DNA from: Aplidium turbinatum
Taxonomy: Eukaryota; Chordata; Ascidiacea; Aplousobranchia; Polyclinidae
DNA length: 64,000 nucleotides
Direction of reading: 5' to 3'
Assembly (NCBI GenBank): GCA_918807975.1
Contig: OU964926.1
Coordinates: 26,791,996-26,855,995 of the forward strand
The notes under the pieces are model-generated. The model worked only from the letters and a program-made list of their open reading frames with translations, ran no database searches and was not told where the DNA came from. Positions 23,029 to 35,225 of this stretch are shown one piece after another. The first letter of the stretch is position 1; the number at the start of each line of letters is the position of its first letter. Made by a program: the position numbers and the translations under genes.

Positions 23029-23713
23029 TTTGTGATAGCCTATTAAGTTAAAGATCACGAATTGAAAAAGAACAGTGATTTAGTAAACATGTATCTTCTT
23101 TAAACTGTTGATTTCAGAGTCGTGTTATTCTTCAACTTGGCGGAAAATGGGTCGCTGAGGTTCAATTTTGCAATCTTGTGCTTTTGTATTCAAATCTTGT
23201 GCTTTTTTTTCTTAAATCTTGTGCTTTTTCCGAATTTGCTGTGGCAGCATTGATTGTACCGGTAACCTGAAATCGCCTAGGCCCAAAGATATGTATTACA
23301 GAAACAGTATATCCATGGTTTCATCACAAACGTCAAGGACCTCCTAATTAATCGACCGTTACAACTCTGATGTTGCCGTTTTACGGATCTTTACGATCAC
23401 TGCGTATCCTCTGCAGTCAGCTTCAGCTCAAGACATTTTGCTTTCAATCAACATTACAAGAGGATGCACTACGACAAAATGATCAGCAACGCTTCAATCA
23501 GTGCGGATCGCAATACCTCATGCAAATCCACAAACTTTGCAGATTTACGGAATCATCGACGACTCACGGAAGCACGAAACTTCTCAGCCAGAAGATACTA
23601 ACTGCAGTGTTATTTATTGTTGTATTTCCAGACGTTTAATCTAAAATAAACAATAATAACAGTAGGCCTAGTAGCCAACCAAGTGAGAAAACCATTTACC
23701 TCTTGTACTTACT
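23029..23713. other. Spacer with a short triple repeat
   Basis: AAATCTTGTGCTTTT-like units occur three times at 23171-23231. The 89-codon open frame at 23370-23639 shows no protein family features. Unit 2: 60152-60836. Confidence 0.4.
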
Positions 23714-23969
23714 AATAATAATAATGTTATGGTTTTATTTATTGTCGCTCTACAACAGCTAAGGTCTTTTAGCGACAGGGCTCATTTTTTATACCAAGTT
23801 TACGGTGTTATCACATTATTACCCGACTCATTCTCACTGCGCTATGCAGGATAGAACACAATCGGTAGCCTACCGCTATTAAAAGTCTTCGGTTTGACCC
23901 GACCTGGAATCGATCTCAGATCTACCAGCACCAGAGTCGAAGGCGAAACCACTCGGCCACTCAGCTGGT
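23714..23969 (-). mobile_element. Complete tRNA-derived SINE, 256 bp
   Basis: Minus-strand box A GTGGCCGAGTGGTT and box B-like GATCGATTCCAGG form a Ser/Leu-tRNA-like head. The 3' part has GTCGCTAAAAGACCTTAG with a second GCGACAATAAATAAA, ending in TTATTATTATTA. The 13-bp TSD TCTTGTACTTACT (23701-23713, 23970-23982) defines both ends exactly. Unit 2: 60837-61092. Confidence 0.85.
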
Positions 23970-24462
23970 TCTTGTACTTACTGATTCAGTGTATAAAAGC
24001 AACGCAATATATCATCATCATCACCATTTTCAGCCTGTGAGAGCCCACTGCAGAGCGTAAGCCTTCCCCTTTTCATGCCAATTTACAATTACAACGCAAT
24101 ATATAGTAAGAAAGAAACGCAAAACAATCAACTGAGGAATGTGATACAGAACGCTTGATTGATTACACGCGCAGTGCGGTGGTAATCAATTCCAGCGTCT
24201 GTACCAGAAAACGCTGAATGTAATTATGCAATGAGGCAGGTCACAAGTTACATAATATCAACGTAAAAATGACAACCATAACACCTATTGAATTAATGAT
24301 GATGATTTAAGAATCGAATTACCGCCGGCACTATCGCGACAGGGTCTTACAACCCTCCCACTTTAGCGTCGACGTAGCTTCCAGGTGGGGTATTATGTAA
24401 CAACCCCATATCACCAGCTACAGTACCCAGCCTACGTCACAGCTTGATAGAACTGGATTTCG

Positions 24463-24876
24463 TAAAAACTATGGTAGCCACTTTAACAAGTAGAAGTTCT
24501 GCCACTGCGAATGACTACAATGCAACCGCCAACCAATCAGAACATGTTATAAGAGGCTACCGTCCAATTGTGATGTTTCTAGCACTCAGCCAGAGAGGCT
24601 TGTTTTGAACTTTATTTGGTAATTACAGAAGAAAAAAGGGCAATAGCAGTGGTAGGAATCGAACCCGCGTCAATGAAATAACTAATTTCTAGCCCTAACC
24701 CCTAAGCCAACCAGCTGACAGAAAATCCATCACTTGATTTGCTTTGTATCATCTTCTTTTCGCTCTTTTTCACGTCAAAGAAAACGTAGCTTATGATTGG
24801 TTGGCGGTGCATTCTAATCAATTGCAGTGGCAGAATTTTTCCTTGTTAAAGTGGCCACCAAAAACTATACGTGGCT
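24463..24876. repeat. Foldback element with a tRNA-like sequence in its loop
   Basis: Arms 24463-24552 and 24785-24876 are inverted copies (for example GCCACTTTAACAAG and CCGCCAACCAATCA). Between them, at about 24610-24725 on the minus strand, TTGGCTTAGGGGTTAGGGC and GGGTTCGATTCC look like tRNA boxes A and B, so a short SINE may sit in the loop. Unit 2: 61586-61999. Confidence 0.65.
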
Positions 24877-25390
24877 CATTATTCATCTTAGTGTTTCATA
24901 AACAAATGGTGGTTTCCTAAAAATAAATAATGTTGATGCCTCGGAAATGCATGCGAAGAGTGGCCCAAAGACTATACACAAACAGAGTGTTGTTATTTCC
25001 CCTGATCATTTATCGGACTTTTATGATCAGCGATATCGTGTTTGAGTTGTTGGGCTGAGTTCCTGCTACACTCGACTGCCGAGAAACACTCGTTTTATAT
25101 ATGTCGGAACCACAGGGCCTCCGAGAGAAATCAGCACTGGTCGGGAAACAATACGAAAAATGGGCCCCATAATATTTTTTAGCAAATAATGCGTTGCATG
25201 TTCGTGTTAAGCTGAAATTAGCCTACTTTCCTCAGCATGAAAAGAACTTCGTTCAACGTAAAAGTCATCATAATCACTGGATTACACTTGCAGCAAAAAT
25301 GCCATTGAGGCAAACTATTTTGTCTAGAAAGCTTTGTAAACACACAATAGGCCTACAGGCAATGAAAATAGTTCAACCAAGCATTTAATT
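24877..25390. other. Repeat flank and spacer
   Basis: The first 60 bases (CATCTTAGTGTTTCATAAAC onward) match 57017-57068, so they belong to a dispersed repeat. The rest shows no recognised gene. Unit 2: 62000-62513. Confidence 0.45.
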
Positions 25391-25623
25391 CAGGAGTGTC
25401 CAAACTTTTTTCCAGGCGAGCCAGATTTGATAATAAGAGTTCGCAGACCAACAGCCACAATAATTTTTCTGAAAACTGCAAGTTGAATTTATATGATTTT
25501 TGTGTGTCTGCAGGCCAAAAATAACACATTGTATGACAGCAGGCGCGGGCCATACAAAAACGTCTCGTGGGTCGGAGTTGGCCCGTCGGAGTTGGCCCGC
25601 GGGCTGGACTTTGGACATCCCTG
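25391..25623. mobile_element. hAT MITE, 233 bp
   Basis: Ends CAGGAGTGTCCAAAC and CAGGGATGTCCAAAG with perfect TSD ATTTAATT (25383-25390, 25624-25631). This is the Charlie-type end consensus. Unit 2: 62514-62746. Confidence 0.9.
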
Positions 25624-26438
25624 ATTTAATTCAACCCTTTCTGGACTTTTTGCAATGCAAAGTTACGGATCACAGCATCAAATGATAAAATTTTGCGACG
25701 TCTGAATTGCTGCACAACATATATAGTTAGGCTTTTCAATCGGTTTTGAGTCATAGGCCTACTGGAGCGCAAACAATTCTTTACAAATTTCAGTAATTGC
25801 TAAAACCACGTTCTCAAAGCGCAACCGTTGGAGGTAGCTACCGGATTCCTTGTGTAGGGATTATGGGGTGGTTCGTTCTGGTTTGCAGCTAAAGCTTGCT
25901 GTGTGGCTGGTCACAGCGGTAAACCATAATCTCTTCGTGGGAAAATTGTAACATAAGATTCCCAAATCCGTTCGTCTGCATGTAATGACCGAAAAATAAA
26001 CACTCTTTTGAAACGTCTATTCAAAAGTGTATTCCTGTAAAATTAGCCCGCGGCTAACGAAAATGGGACGCAACACCGTACGCCTCTAAAACTGTCACTA
26101 CAGAACAGATTACTGGATAAAAGACGGAAATTTTGTCCAGCTAGCAAGCACCAAGCAAACAGTTAAACTTGCGACTGACTTCCAACAAACAATTTTACGA
26201 ATGACTAGAATAATTTGCGATATCTCAAATGCACGTAGACAGTAACTGTGACGCAATAATGAAAGACATTTATGAAGTCATTCAAACAGGTGTTCAAGCG
26301 GCTAATGCAATATTTCATCAGGTCTTACGACCGATGGTGCAATATTTGGACATTTTCTAGCAATTTTCATGACGTAAGATGCCAGCTAGGTTAAGTAGAC
26401 CATAATGGTTTTTATATGACGTTTGATTTGGTGAAAAT
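25624..26438. other. No recognised feature
   Basis: Non-coding flank to the left of the BEL/Pao element. Unit 2: 62747-63561. Confidence 0.4.
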
Positions 26439-29400
26439 TGTCGGGAACATAGCGGCCCCTAGTTATGACAGTCTGACATGGCATAACTAAAAAGAATTGA
26501 CGACAATTGTGAGCCAATGAATAAAAACACATGATACACAAATTGTTTGAATCACTCACGTTTAAGTTAATACGTAAATACAAAGGGCATGCAAAGAATG
26601 AACAACAATACGAATCATACACGACGATACATGAAATTGGTACCATAAGTACACGCTAAAATGACGCTATATACAATGGTTGCGATAATAACCGACTATT
26701 CTGGGCTCAGACAAGGGTCGGCCACCGCAGACAAAACCAGGCTCAAATCCTAACACTTAGGTGTTCTTTACGGGGGCGAGGCACGAAATATCCCTCAACA
26801 CGTAGTCTACTTTCATTTTCCCCGTACTCTCATCATAGTTGCAGATGGCAACTTTAGCTCTACGAACCACAGGCTTCCCTTTCCTAATTTGTGAAACTGC
26901 CTCATGCACCCTTCCAAGTTGATACTTCCCACGTTTACCAATGTCTTGGAGAGAACCTACCACTACAAGTTGACCAGGCTCCAAATTCTCGGCCAGTTTT
27001 AACCATTTTTTCCGGCCCTGAAGCCCTGGCAAGTAAAAATCGATCCATTTACTCCAAAACTGCTGAGAAAGTGACAAATTGAACCGATAATCCCTTCTTA
27101 GTTGGTCACGATCATGTGGTTGCCCAACAGCACAGTATGGGTCTAAGAATGGGGTCAAAAGTGAGGCAGGGGTGATGACAGTAAAATCCCTAGGGTCGTC
27201 ACTCAAAGGTACCAAAGGGCGTTCGTTCACGATCCGAACGGCACTGCCTGTGTACGTAAGCAGTTCAATAAAATTGGGCTTACGTACTGAAGAGTCCAAA
27301 ATGTGAAAAAATGCAATTTTAAATTGTTTTACCATTGCCTCCCAGGCGCCACCTTGCGCCGGAGCATACGGAGGTATAAATTCCCAGTTTATCTCTCTCT
27401 GTCTCAGGGCGTTGTGAAATTCAGCTGATTCTATCAACTCGGGTAACTTCTTAGATGCTGCCTGAAAGGTGCTTCCATTATCGGAATAGATAGCATTAAC
27501 CTGCCCACGGAAATCTGTAAACCTAGTAAAGGCAAGTAAAAAGTCGCTCAGCGACAATGACGTAACCAGCTCAACATGAATAGCGCGAGATGCCATACAT
27601 GTGAACAAGAGTCCCCAAGCTTTTTTGTGACTTCTACCTTCAACAAAGGTCAAAGGTCCAAGATAGTCTAAGCCGCAATCAAAAAAGGGTTTCCTATGGG
27701 CAGTTGTGCGAGACAAAGGTAAATCAGACATGAGCTGCCTTATAGGCCGCGCTTTCTCAATCGCACATACACCACAATCATTAAGATACCTCTTCACGGA
27801 GGCATTACCATTAGCGATCCAAAACTTCTGTCGCGTAGACAACAAAGTGTGCTGTACTCCACAGTGCGCATTTCCATTATGATGCGACAGTACAACAAGC
27901 CTAGTGAAGGGGTGTTTCGAAGGCAAAACAATCGGATGCTTTGCTTCTAGAGAAATCTCTGGAGAATTACTTAAGCGCCCTTCAATGCGGATTACACCAG
28001 CATCATCTACACAAGGTTTGTACTTTTTAAGTGAACGCAATTCTTTCAAGCGTTCCTTCTCACGTTGTGAAGCGCCAACACTACCCCGCTTTATCACTTC
28101 CTCAAGGGCATCCGGCGATCGTTTGGTCATTAAATGTACCACATCGCCATACACGCTTTTCTGAACAAACTTCACAGTTAAGTCTAAGGCTCTATTAAGA
28201 TAAGAGGCGTCCAGTTTTGGCTTCACAAAGCTACGCTTTCTCGTTTTACAGCACAAAAATTCAACAAAAGCAACCAAATAAGCGATTCTCTTTTTCATAA
28301 CATACAAAGAAGGTGCGGCCTCGATCAATCTGTGAAGGCCACCCTGTCCAACGTCAAGCGACTCCTCTTCGTCACGAAGATTTAGGCTATGGATAGGTAC
28401 TGAAGTGACATTTTCTACAGATGGAATTTCTTCACATTGATAGAGAAGACTAGAACCATTCAACCACAACTCTCGAAATTCTTTCTTTGTAATAAGATTT
28501 GGCCGTGTGCCAACATCAGCTGGGTTCATATCGGTAGGGCAAAAACGCCAATCCTGGGCTCCAGACAACAATAAAATATGCTCAACTCGACGCGTGATAA
28601 ACTTATTCAAACGTAAATCAGGGTTTTTAACCCACTGCAACACGGTCCGAGAATCACACCAAAAATACTTAAGGCAGTCGGGCATCTTCAATGCCTCGTA
28701 GGCCTGCTTCACGAGTCTTGCTGTATTCAAAGCGGCAACAAGCTCTTTCCTAGCTATCGGCCTTTACAACAATGGTAGATTTACCCAAAACGAAAGACAC
28801 ACTAGGAACTCCATTAACCAGTCTACGTAAGTAAACAACAGAAGAGAAAGCTTGATTCGAAGCATCACTAAACCCATGCAATTGATATGAAACAACGTCA
28901 TCCGGACTACACACACCAGAGTTTGCAAAATACCATCTCGGTAACGAAAAATCCTTAAGCAGGTCCAAAGAGCGAAGCCACGACTCCCACTCTTTAACAA
29001 AGCTATCAGGGACCTCGGTGTCCCAATCAAACTTGTCTATCGCCAATTGCTGAAGTATCAGGCGTGCTTTTAGAAAAAATGGCGCTCCAAAGCCTAGCGG
29101 GTCAAATTTTTGTCCAAGCTGACTGAGCATACTTCTGCGCGTGTGTTTAGCTAAGGGCTTTAAAGAACATGCGATACGCATCTCGTCAGACTCGGTTTGC
29201 CACACACAACCCAATGTCTTCGCTGATGGCAAAGTCATATTTTCAGTCTGAAAGTCAATGTCACGAATCAAAGGTGAAAGCATCTCATTATCCAAATTTG
29301 ACAAGACAATCATAGCCTCCTTGTTAGCACTCCACTTAACAAGTTTAAACCCACGGCTATCAAACAAAGCAATTGATTCATGAGTGATTTGCTCAGCTTT

Positions 29401-29552
29401 CTCTAAGCTATCAGCCGAAAATATAAAATCATCCATGTACATATTATCTGCAATATTGCAGAGAGTTAGTTCACCAGCACCGCTGGGATTCTGCTCGATC
29501 ATTTTCTTTACAGCCAAGCAAGCGATGTATGGGCTACTCTTTATTCCCCAAG
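26439..29552 (-). mobile_element. BEL/Pao LTR retrotransposon fossil, 3' half
   Basis: The minus strand encodes, in order, the end of a reverse transcriptase (YMDDF motif), RNase H, the integrase zinc-binding region and the integrase core, with Pao-type sequence. A putative 3' LTR of about 317 bp lies at 26439-26755 (TGTTAGG to GACA), with low certainty. The gag and protease half is missing: the element stops at the unit joint. The visible part looks broken about once, and its long open stretches suggest a fairly recent insertion. Confidence 0.88.
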
Positions 29553-29999
29553 GTAAATAACTCGGGCAAAAAATCTGTTCCTGGAATTGAAAAGTTGTCC
29601 AACAACAAATACTTCACACCAAAATCATAACTTTAGAGGAGATTTAACAAACATTTAGAACAAGGGATTTATTACACTAAAGCGGTGAAGCTCCCAAGGA
29701 GGACAGAGATATATTTGTTGAGATTACCTCCATCTGATCTTGATCAGTTAATTGCTGTCTCGTGACTTTAAAGACGACAACTATAAAGTATATTGAAAAG
29801 TGCTATAGCGATAAGACGAAGGCAATTGCGGATATTTCGGTTCAACATATTTGTGTGAGCAGACGTTCTCAGGTATAAACTTAAACTGTGTATGTGCATC
29901 TATGTACATATGCAACTATGTGCATGTGGTCTATGTACATGTGCAACTGTGTGCATGTGGTCTGTGTACATGTGCAAATGTGCGCATATGCATCTGTAT

Positions 30000-32399
30000 C
30001 ATGGCTTACTATATTACAGGCCTCCCAGACGCGCAGTGCCACCTAAAAACTGGAGGCGAGTGTTTTAAAATCACGTTTAACGTGTAATTGGTACAGACCA
30101 ATCATTTTATCATTTGCAACCATTTTTACATTTCTGACTGTCGAACCTACTACTTCTACACAGAATAAATGTTGCTAGATATTGAAACAACATAAAACAA
30201 CTGATTTTGTTATAGGTTGTGTAATGCTTAGAAAGCATGCAAAATTGCAATTTAACCAAATGTCAACAAAAGAAACTTAAAGTTTATCAACATGAAAATG
30301 TATGCATTACACTCAATTCAACAATATTCATAAACAAATATGCAGTTATATGCTGTGAGCTTTGAGTTTTCAATTGAGTTTTACATTGCCAATTGATAAA
30401 TTGTCACTTCTGGCAATATACGAAAGCCACATGCTAGCACAGTGATACTCAACCTGTTTTCTTTTGTGGCCCATTTTTACCAAGCAGAAGTTTCTGTGAC
30501 CCACTATCCTGTTCACACTGTTGTAGTAGCTTAAAATCAAGGTTCGTATATGGTGCAATACAAGGCATTGATTGCATATCAAAACTACTAAACTAACGCA
30601 CAAGTGTAAAATTAACTGCACTGAAACAAATGAAACTAAAATTTTCAATGAATCTAGCATTTTTTAAACAGTTCTGCGGCCCATCTCAAAATGTTTCCAT
30701 GGCTGAGAACCGCTGTGCTAGCACAATCAAAACAATAAAACATATGAGGCCCTACATTGTGGAAGTCAGACAAATTAGCATCAGTTGTGTAGTTTCAAAA
30801 CTTTTAGCTTTGCCTCCTTGTTGCTACGAGGTGTGTACAAGCGCGAATGATTGTTAAACAAAATATTGCACAAGGTTGCAGCATGCTGTTTACCTGCACA
30901 CAAGCATAAAAATCTGAGATTTTCAGCAAAAGTTTTCTACCGATGCACTTCAGAAAAAGTTTGGCAAACTGCGCCAGGGCTCAGGTGGTGCATATTTTAT
31001 TACTGCACAGCAAGTGCTTGAACAAGATGATATTTACAAAACCAAACTTCTTCTTGGCATAAACAAAAACCTGTTAAAAAGTGCTAATGCTGGTGGTCAC
31101 TCTTGCTTGAAATGTGATTTTTCTATGTCAGAAAACGTTTGCACAGTCTTTGAACATTTGAACAAATTAGAGGGCTCACTGCCTACAGATGTAAGATGAC
31201 ATTGTTGTATATTGCTGGTTATGTTGTGCGAAACAGTAATTTTGATGTTGATGACACCGGTTTTTATTACAAAAAGTACGGTGAATGCATGAAAAAAATA
31301 AATCGTGGGGGATTGACAATTCCTGGCGATAACGTCTGCCAGTGGGTGTTTTACAGCTACATACTTTTTCGAGAAGTGGCAAATGTAACTTGCCGTAAAT
31401 CTCTATGTGTTCTTTTGCTTTGTGCAAGTAAACAGCATGCTGCAACCCTGTGCAATATTTTGTTTAACAATCATTCGCGCTTGTACACACCTCGTAGCAA
31501 CAAGGAGGCAAAGCTAAAAGTTTTGAAACTACAGAACTGATGCTAATTTGTCTGACTTTCACAATGTAGAGCCCCATATGTTTTATTGTTTTGATTGTGC
31601 TAGCACAGCGGTTCTCAGCCATGGAAACATTTTGAGATGGGCCGCAGAACTATTTAAAAAATGCTAGATTCATTGAAAATTTTAGTTTCATTTGTTTCAC
31701 TGTAGTTAATTTTGCACTTGTGCGTTAGTTTAGTAGTTTTGATAGTGGTAACAATGAATGATGCTGCTGTTTTTTACTACAAAGTGGCAATTTTTGTTCT
31801 AATTATAAACTCGGTGGCATGTTGCAATCAATGCCTTGTATTGCACCATATACGAACCTTGATTTTAAGCTACTACAACAGTGTGAACAGGATAGTGGGT
31901 CACAGAAACTTCTGCTTGGTAAAAATGGGCCACAAAAGAAAACAGGTTGAGTATCACTGTGCTAGCATGTGGCTTTCGTATATTGCCAGAAGTGACAATT
32001 TATTAATTGGCAATGTAAAACTCAATTGAAAACTCAAAGCTCACAGCATATAACTGCATATTTGTTTATGAATATTGTTGAATTGAGTGTAATGCATACA
32101 TTTTCATGTTGATAAACTTTAAGTTTCTTTTGTTGACATTTGGTTAAATTGCAATTTTGCATGCTTTCTAAGCATTACACAACCTATAGCAAAACCAGTT
32201 GTTTTATGTTGTTTCAATATCTAGCAACATTTATTCTGTGTAGAAGTAGTAGGTTCGACAGTCAGAAATGTAAAAATAGTTGCAAATGATAAAATGATTG
32301 GTCTGTACCAATTACACGTTAAACGTGATTTTAAAACACTCGCCTCCAGTTTTTAGGTGGCACTGCGCGTCTGGGAGGCCTGTAATATAGTAAGCCATG
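30000..32399 (+). mobile_element. P-superfamily foldback element, 2.4 kb, unit 2 only
   Basis: Perfect 8-bp TSD ATCTGTAT (29992-29999, 32400-32407); the empty site is present in unit 1 near 1755-1765. Ends are CATGGCTTACTATATTACAG and its inverse. The arms are very long (30000 to about 30905, and about 31418 to 32399); the left arm lacks about 80 bases. The 0.5-kb loop and start of the right arm encode, on the plus strand, KFGKLRQGSGGAYFITAQQ (30950-31199) and LLYIAGYVVRN (31196-31540), like the C-terminal part of P-element transposases. CATG ends and 8-bp TSDs also fit P elements. It is non-autonomous. Confidence 0.75.
31606..31959. mobile_element. hAT MITE inside the right arm of the P-like foldback
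   Basis: Ends CAGCGGTTCTCAGCC and CAGTGATACTCAACC; TSD TGCTAGCA (31598-31605, 31960-31967). Its mirror image lies in the left arm at 30440-30715 with the same flanks, so it entered before the arms were copied. Confidence 0.8.
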
Positions 32400-32454
32400 A
32401 TCTGTATGCATGTGTAACTGTGTGCATGTGCAACTATGTGTATGTGTATGATGC

Positions 32455-33147
32455 CAGTGGCGTACGCAGGGGGGGGGGGCATTGGGCCATGGCCCCCCCC
32501 CCCTTTAAAATTTTTTTGTAGTTAACGACGTAGATTAAGGCATTTAATATGTTTTGCTTTGCTCTGTCAAAGCAATTACTGTAACAATGTTGTTTTATAG
32601 ACTAAGCCAATACGAAATACATGGGGGGGGGGAGGGTTACAACTCCACTTTGGCACGCGTGTGACGTTACGATATTGAGAATGATGCTTTCAGTCTCTTT
32701 ATGCTTGGGAATGGTGCTTTCAGTCTAAAAAAAAACTTGCCTAATTTTAAACAAAACTGCATTAAAAGAGCGAGTTTTGCCAATACCAAACATTCAAACA
32801 TCTCAGCCAGGAATTAACAACAAGAAAACATAGAGACTTAGCTTTATTTCCGAAAAATGCCAAAGAAAACATGATCTTATCCTTTTGCTATGCCACCTGA
32901 CAGCGCCATTTTACAGGAATATTTATACCCACGTGTTTGTTGAAAATGCTCTAAGAATGCACCAAATTCAAAGTAAGTTTTCAAAATTTTCTGGGGGAGG
33001 GCCCCCAGACCCCCCGCTGCTGGGGGTCGTCTTCAGAGAAAACGCCGACGGGCTTCGCCCGCCGGTGGTCAAAACCCCCCCTTTCAAAATCCCTGGCTAC
33101 GCTACTCTCAATGGCTCCCCCTTGAGAAAATCCTGCGTACGCCACTG
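32455..33147. mobile_element. hAT MITE, unit 2 only
   Basis: Ends CAGTGGCGTACGCAGG on both sides with G/C runs, as in the MITE at 8489-9254 in reverse. It is inserted in the microsatellite; the TSD is unclear because the flanks are repetitive. Confidence 0.8.
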
Positions 33148-33458
33148 TGTGTATCTGTATGCATGTGTATATATGTACATGTGCAACCGTGTGCATGTGC
33201 ATCTACATGCATATGCAACTGTGTGCATGTACATCTGTGTGCATGTGTATCTGTGTGCATGTGCATCTTTCTTTACGCAAAACAAGATTGTCAGAGGCTA
33301 TCGGGCCGCGAGCATTTTTGCACTATCGAATCCGGCCCACCTGGGAAAAATTTTGGACACTCTTGCACTAAACAAACAATAAGTCCACTGGTCTAGCCTG
33401 GAAGGGCTTGGTATGCCAACGTGGTGATGACGTCATCAAAAACATGATGTGAATGAAT

Positions 33459-33724
33459 TAGGGATTGTAGATCATAGGGATGCGAAACTTCATCCGCTTT
33501 TGGCTTATCCGCAACACTAGAAGGGTTACGTTTCTTTGTAATTTACAAAATATTTTACTTTTTATGGGTTATATAAGAAGAGTGAAGTTGCTTTTAAAGT
33601 AATTTAAGGTTTTTAGTTGAAAGCAAGCCAGCAGTAAAGCGTATAAAATATGTCAAATTGGCAATTGACCCTTCTAATGTTGAAGGAACAACGGAGTTGC
33701 GCGTCCCGTAATGTACCGTCCCTA
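33459..33724. mobile_element. 266-bp MITE with TAGGGA ends, unit 2 only
   Basis: TSD GAATGAAT (33451-33458, 33725-33732); unit 1 has the empty site near 2103-2113. Ends are TAGGGATTG and TAGGGACGG, which fit the TAGGG class of hAT elements. Non-coding. Confidence 0.8.
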
Positions 33725-34811
33725 GAATGAATGAATCGCTACAGAGTTGCGCATTGTGGCCAGCTGAAATCCGTTCATGTTGTCACAGATGCCACGTAAT
33801 AAAGTTTGTTACGAATACCTTTCCCTCCTTCTCGAAGTTGACTTGCATCGTCAATGGTCTGAGACGGTCCGGAACCGCGTAATCCAAGTTCCGTCCATGA
33901 ATGATCCTTCCAATCCTATCGACAGTCACAATGCTGGTGCATGCCCTGCAGTGATCAAAAATTGTTTCATAATATGAAGGATTTCTTGAAATTGTTGATA
34001 TAATTCTTCATTACTTTACCTACAAATAAGCTCGTTACTGCTGCTTCAGTAAAATTATTTTATTCAGACAACTTGGTTGATTGTTCAATTTGAAATAATC
34101 GAAAAAATAGAAAAAATAATATAAATACTTGAAGTGGCTGCTGTTAAAAGCTGAAATGTCGTAAGCAAGATTGGCCGCCACAATTTCTCCCAGTCCAATA
34201 TTAAGGGCAGCACTGACTCCTCTCATTTCATCGGCAAATGGATGGGGGATGTAGCGGTCGAGGTCGGCGGCCACCGCTTCAACTATTTCAACAAGAATCT
34301 TGGAAGGAAGATACTTGCTGAAATATAAAAGCATAACTCAATATCAGATATGTGTACATCAGCTTTGAAATTGATCAAACGTCAAAGAGTATAACTTTTT
34401 AGAAATCAAGCCTTCATTCATTCACAATGTAGTAGAAACAAGACCTCATCTTGTAATAATGAGATGTCGAGAGGTATGTTCACTGGAGAAATGTGGCCAT
34501 GGGTTCCAGTGGTGGCTCGTGGCAACTTTTATTGAATAGGCTGCAAAAATCATTTACATAGTTTTACATTACATTCACCTATTTTACAAGGGTAAGGTGC
34601 AGCCACAGGTGGGTTCACTGTCTGGAGGAGTCAAAAATCTTTAGTTTGTTTCGAGATGAATTTCTATCCAAGCCTGCTCACAACAAAATGGTGACTAATA
34701 CCGGTCGGTATGACGCAACTTCAAACAAGTGCACACGGCATTTCAACCAAGGCCTATGCTTTCTGCTACCAAAAGTGTGTTTCAGTTCTAACACATGTTT
34801 CAGCACAACAC

Positions 34812-35225
34812 ATTAAATCTTGAACTACCGGGGATGTCCTCGCAAGGCTTGGTTGGGTCAGGCTTAACCACCTGCAAACTGGCGTCGGCCGCTTTCGTCC
34901 GGACATGCACAAGTGGGGCCTGGCTCCTTCATCAGATTGCAAGTGTGGTGCCACTGAACAGACCACAGACCATGTCATCCACCATTGCCTAACTCACCGG
35001 CCTCCACACGGTGCGCATGGTCTGAGGGTCCTGGATGACGAGACTGTTGAGTGGCTGATGCTTTCCTGCTCTCCAATCTACCCTGGAAAGATCTGCTCAT
35101 ACGCCGATGAGTGATTGGGCCTTGTTCATTGGCTTCCTTGCCTTCCCGTCCACTTAATCTAAATCTCCAACCACCAGGTGTCAGCCTGGATGCGACAAAG
35201 AAAGAAAAAAAGGACAATGCCGCAG
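34812..35225 (+). mobile_element. LINE 3' end, unit 2 copy
   Basis: Same fragment as 3190-3600 in A' intron 2 but with about ten base differences within some 200 bases, several changing residues (CKCGATEQTTDH for CECGATEQTADH). This is well above the divergence of its surroundings. Confidence 0.75.

Larger units (their letters stand above)
1315..29552. repeat. Unit 1 of the large direct duplication (28.2 kb)
   Basis: Starts in intron 4 of gene A with GTAAATAACTCGGGC, identical to the sequence at 29553, and ends inside the BEL/Pao element. Every exon, intron and mobile element in it recurs in order in unit 2, apart from a private block at 19332-20927 and the Pao part to the right of the window edge. 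Single-base differences are scattered, about one per 100-300 bases by eye. Confidence 0.95.

Noticed and set aside
23900-23969. Functional Ser/Leu tRNA gene
   Set aside because: It is the head of a SINE with its own TSD and tail.
24610-24725. Functional tRNA gene on the minus strand
   Set aside because: Boxes A and B match, but the stems do not pair properly and no acceptor stem is seen; SINE head is more likely.
30440-30660. Plus and minus open frames of about 96-105 codons in the foldback arms (also 31712-32029)
   Set aside because: They lie in mirrored MITE sequence and carry no transposase motif.
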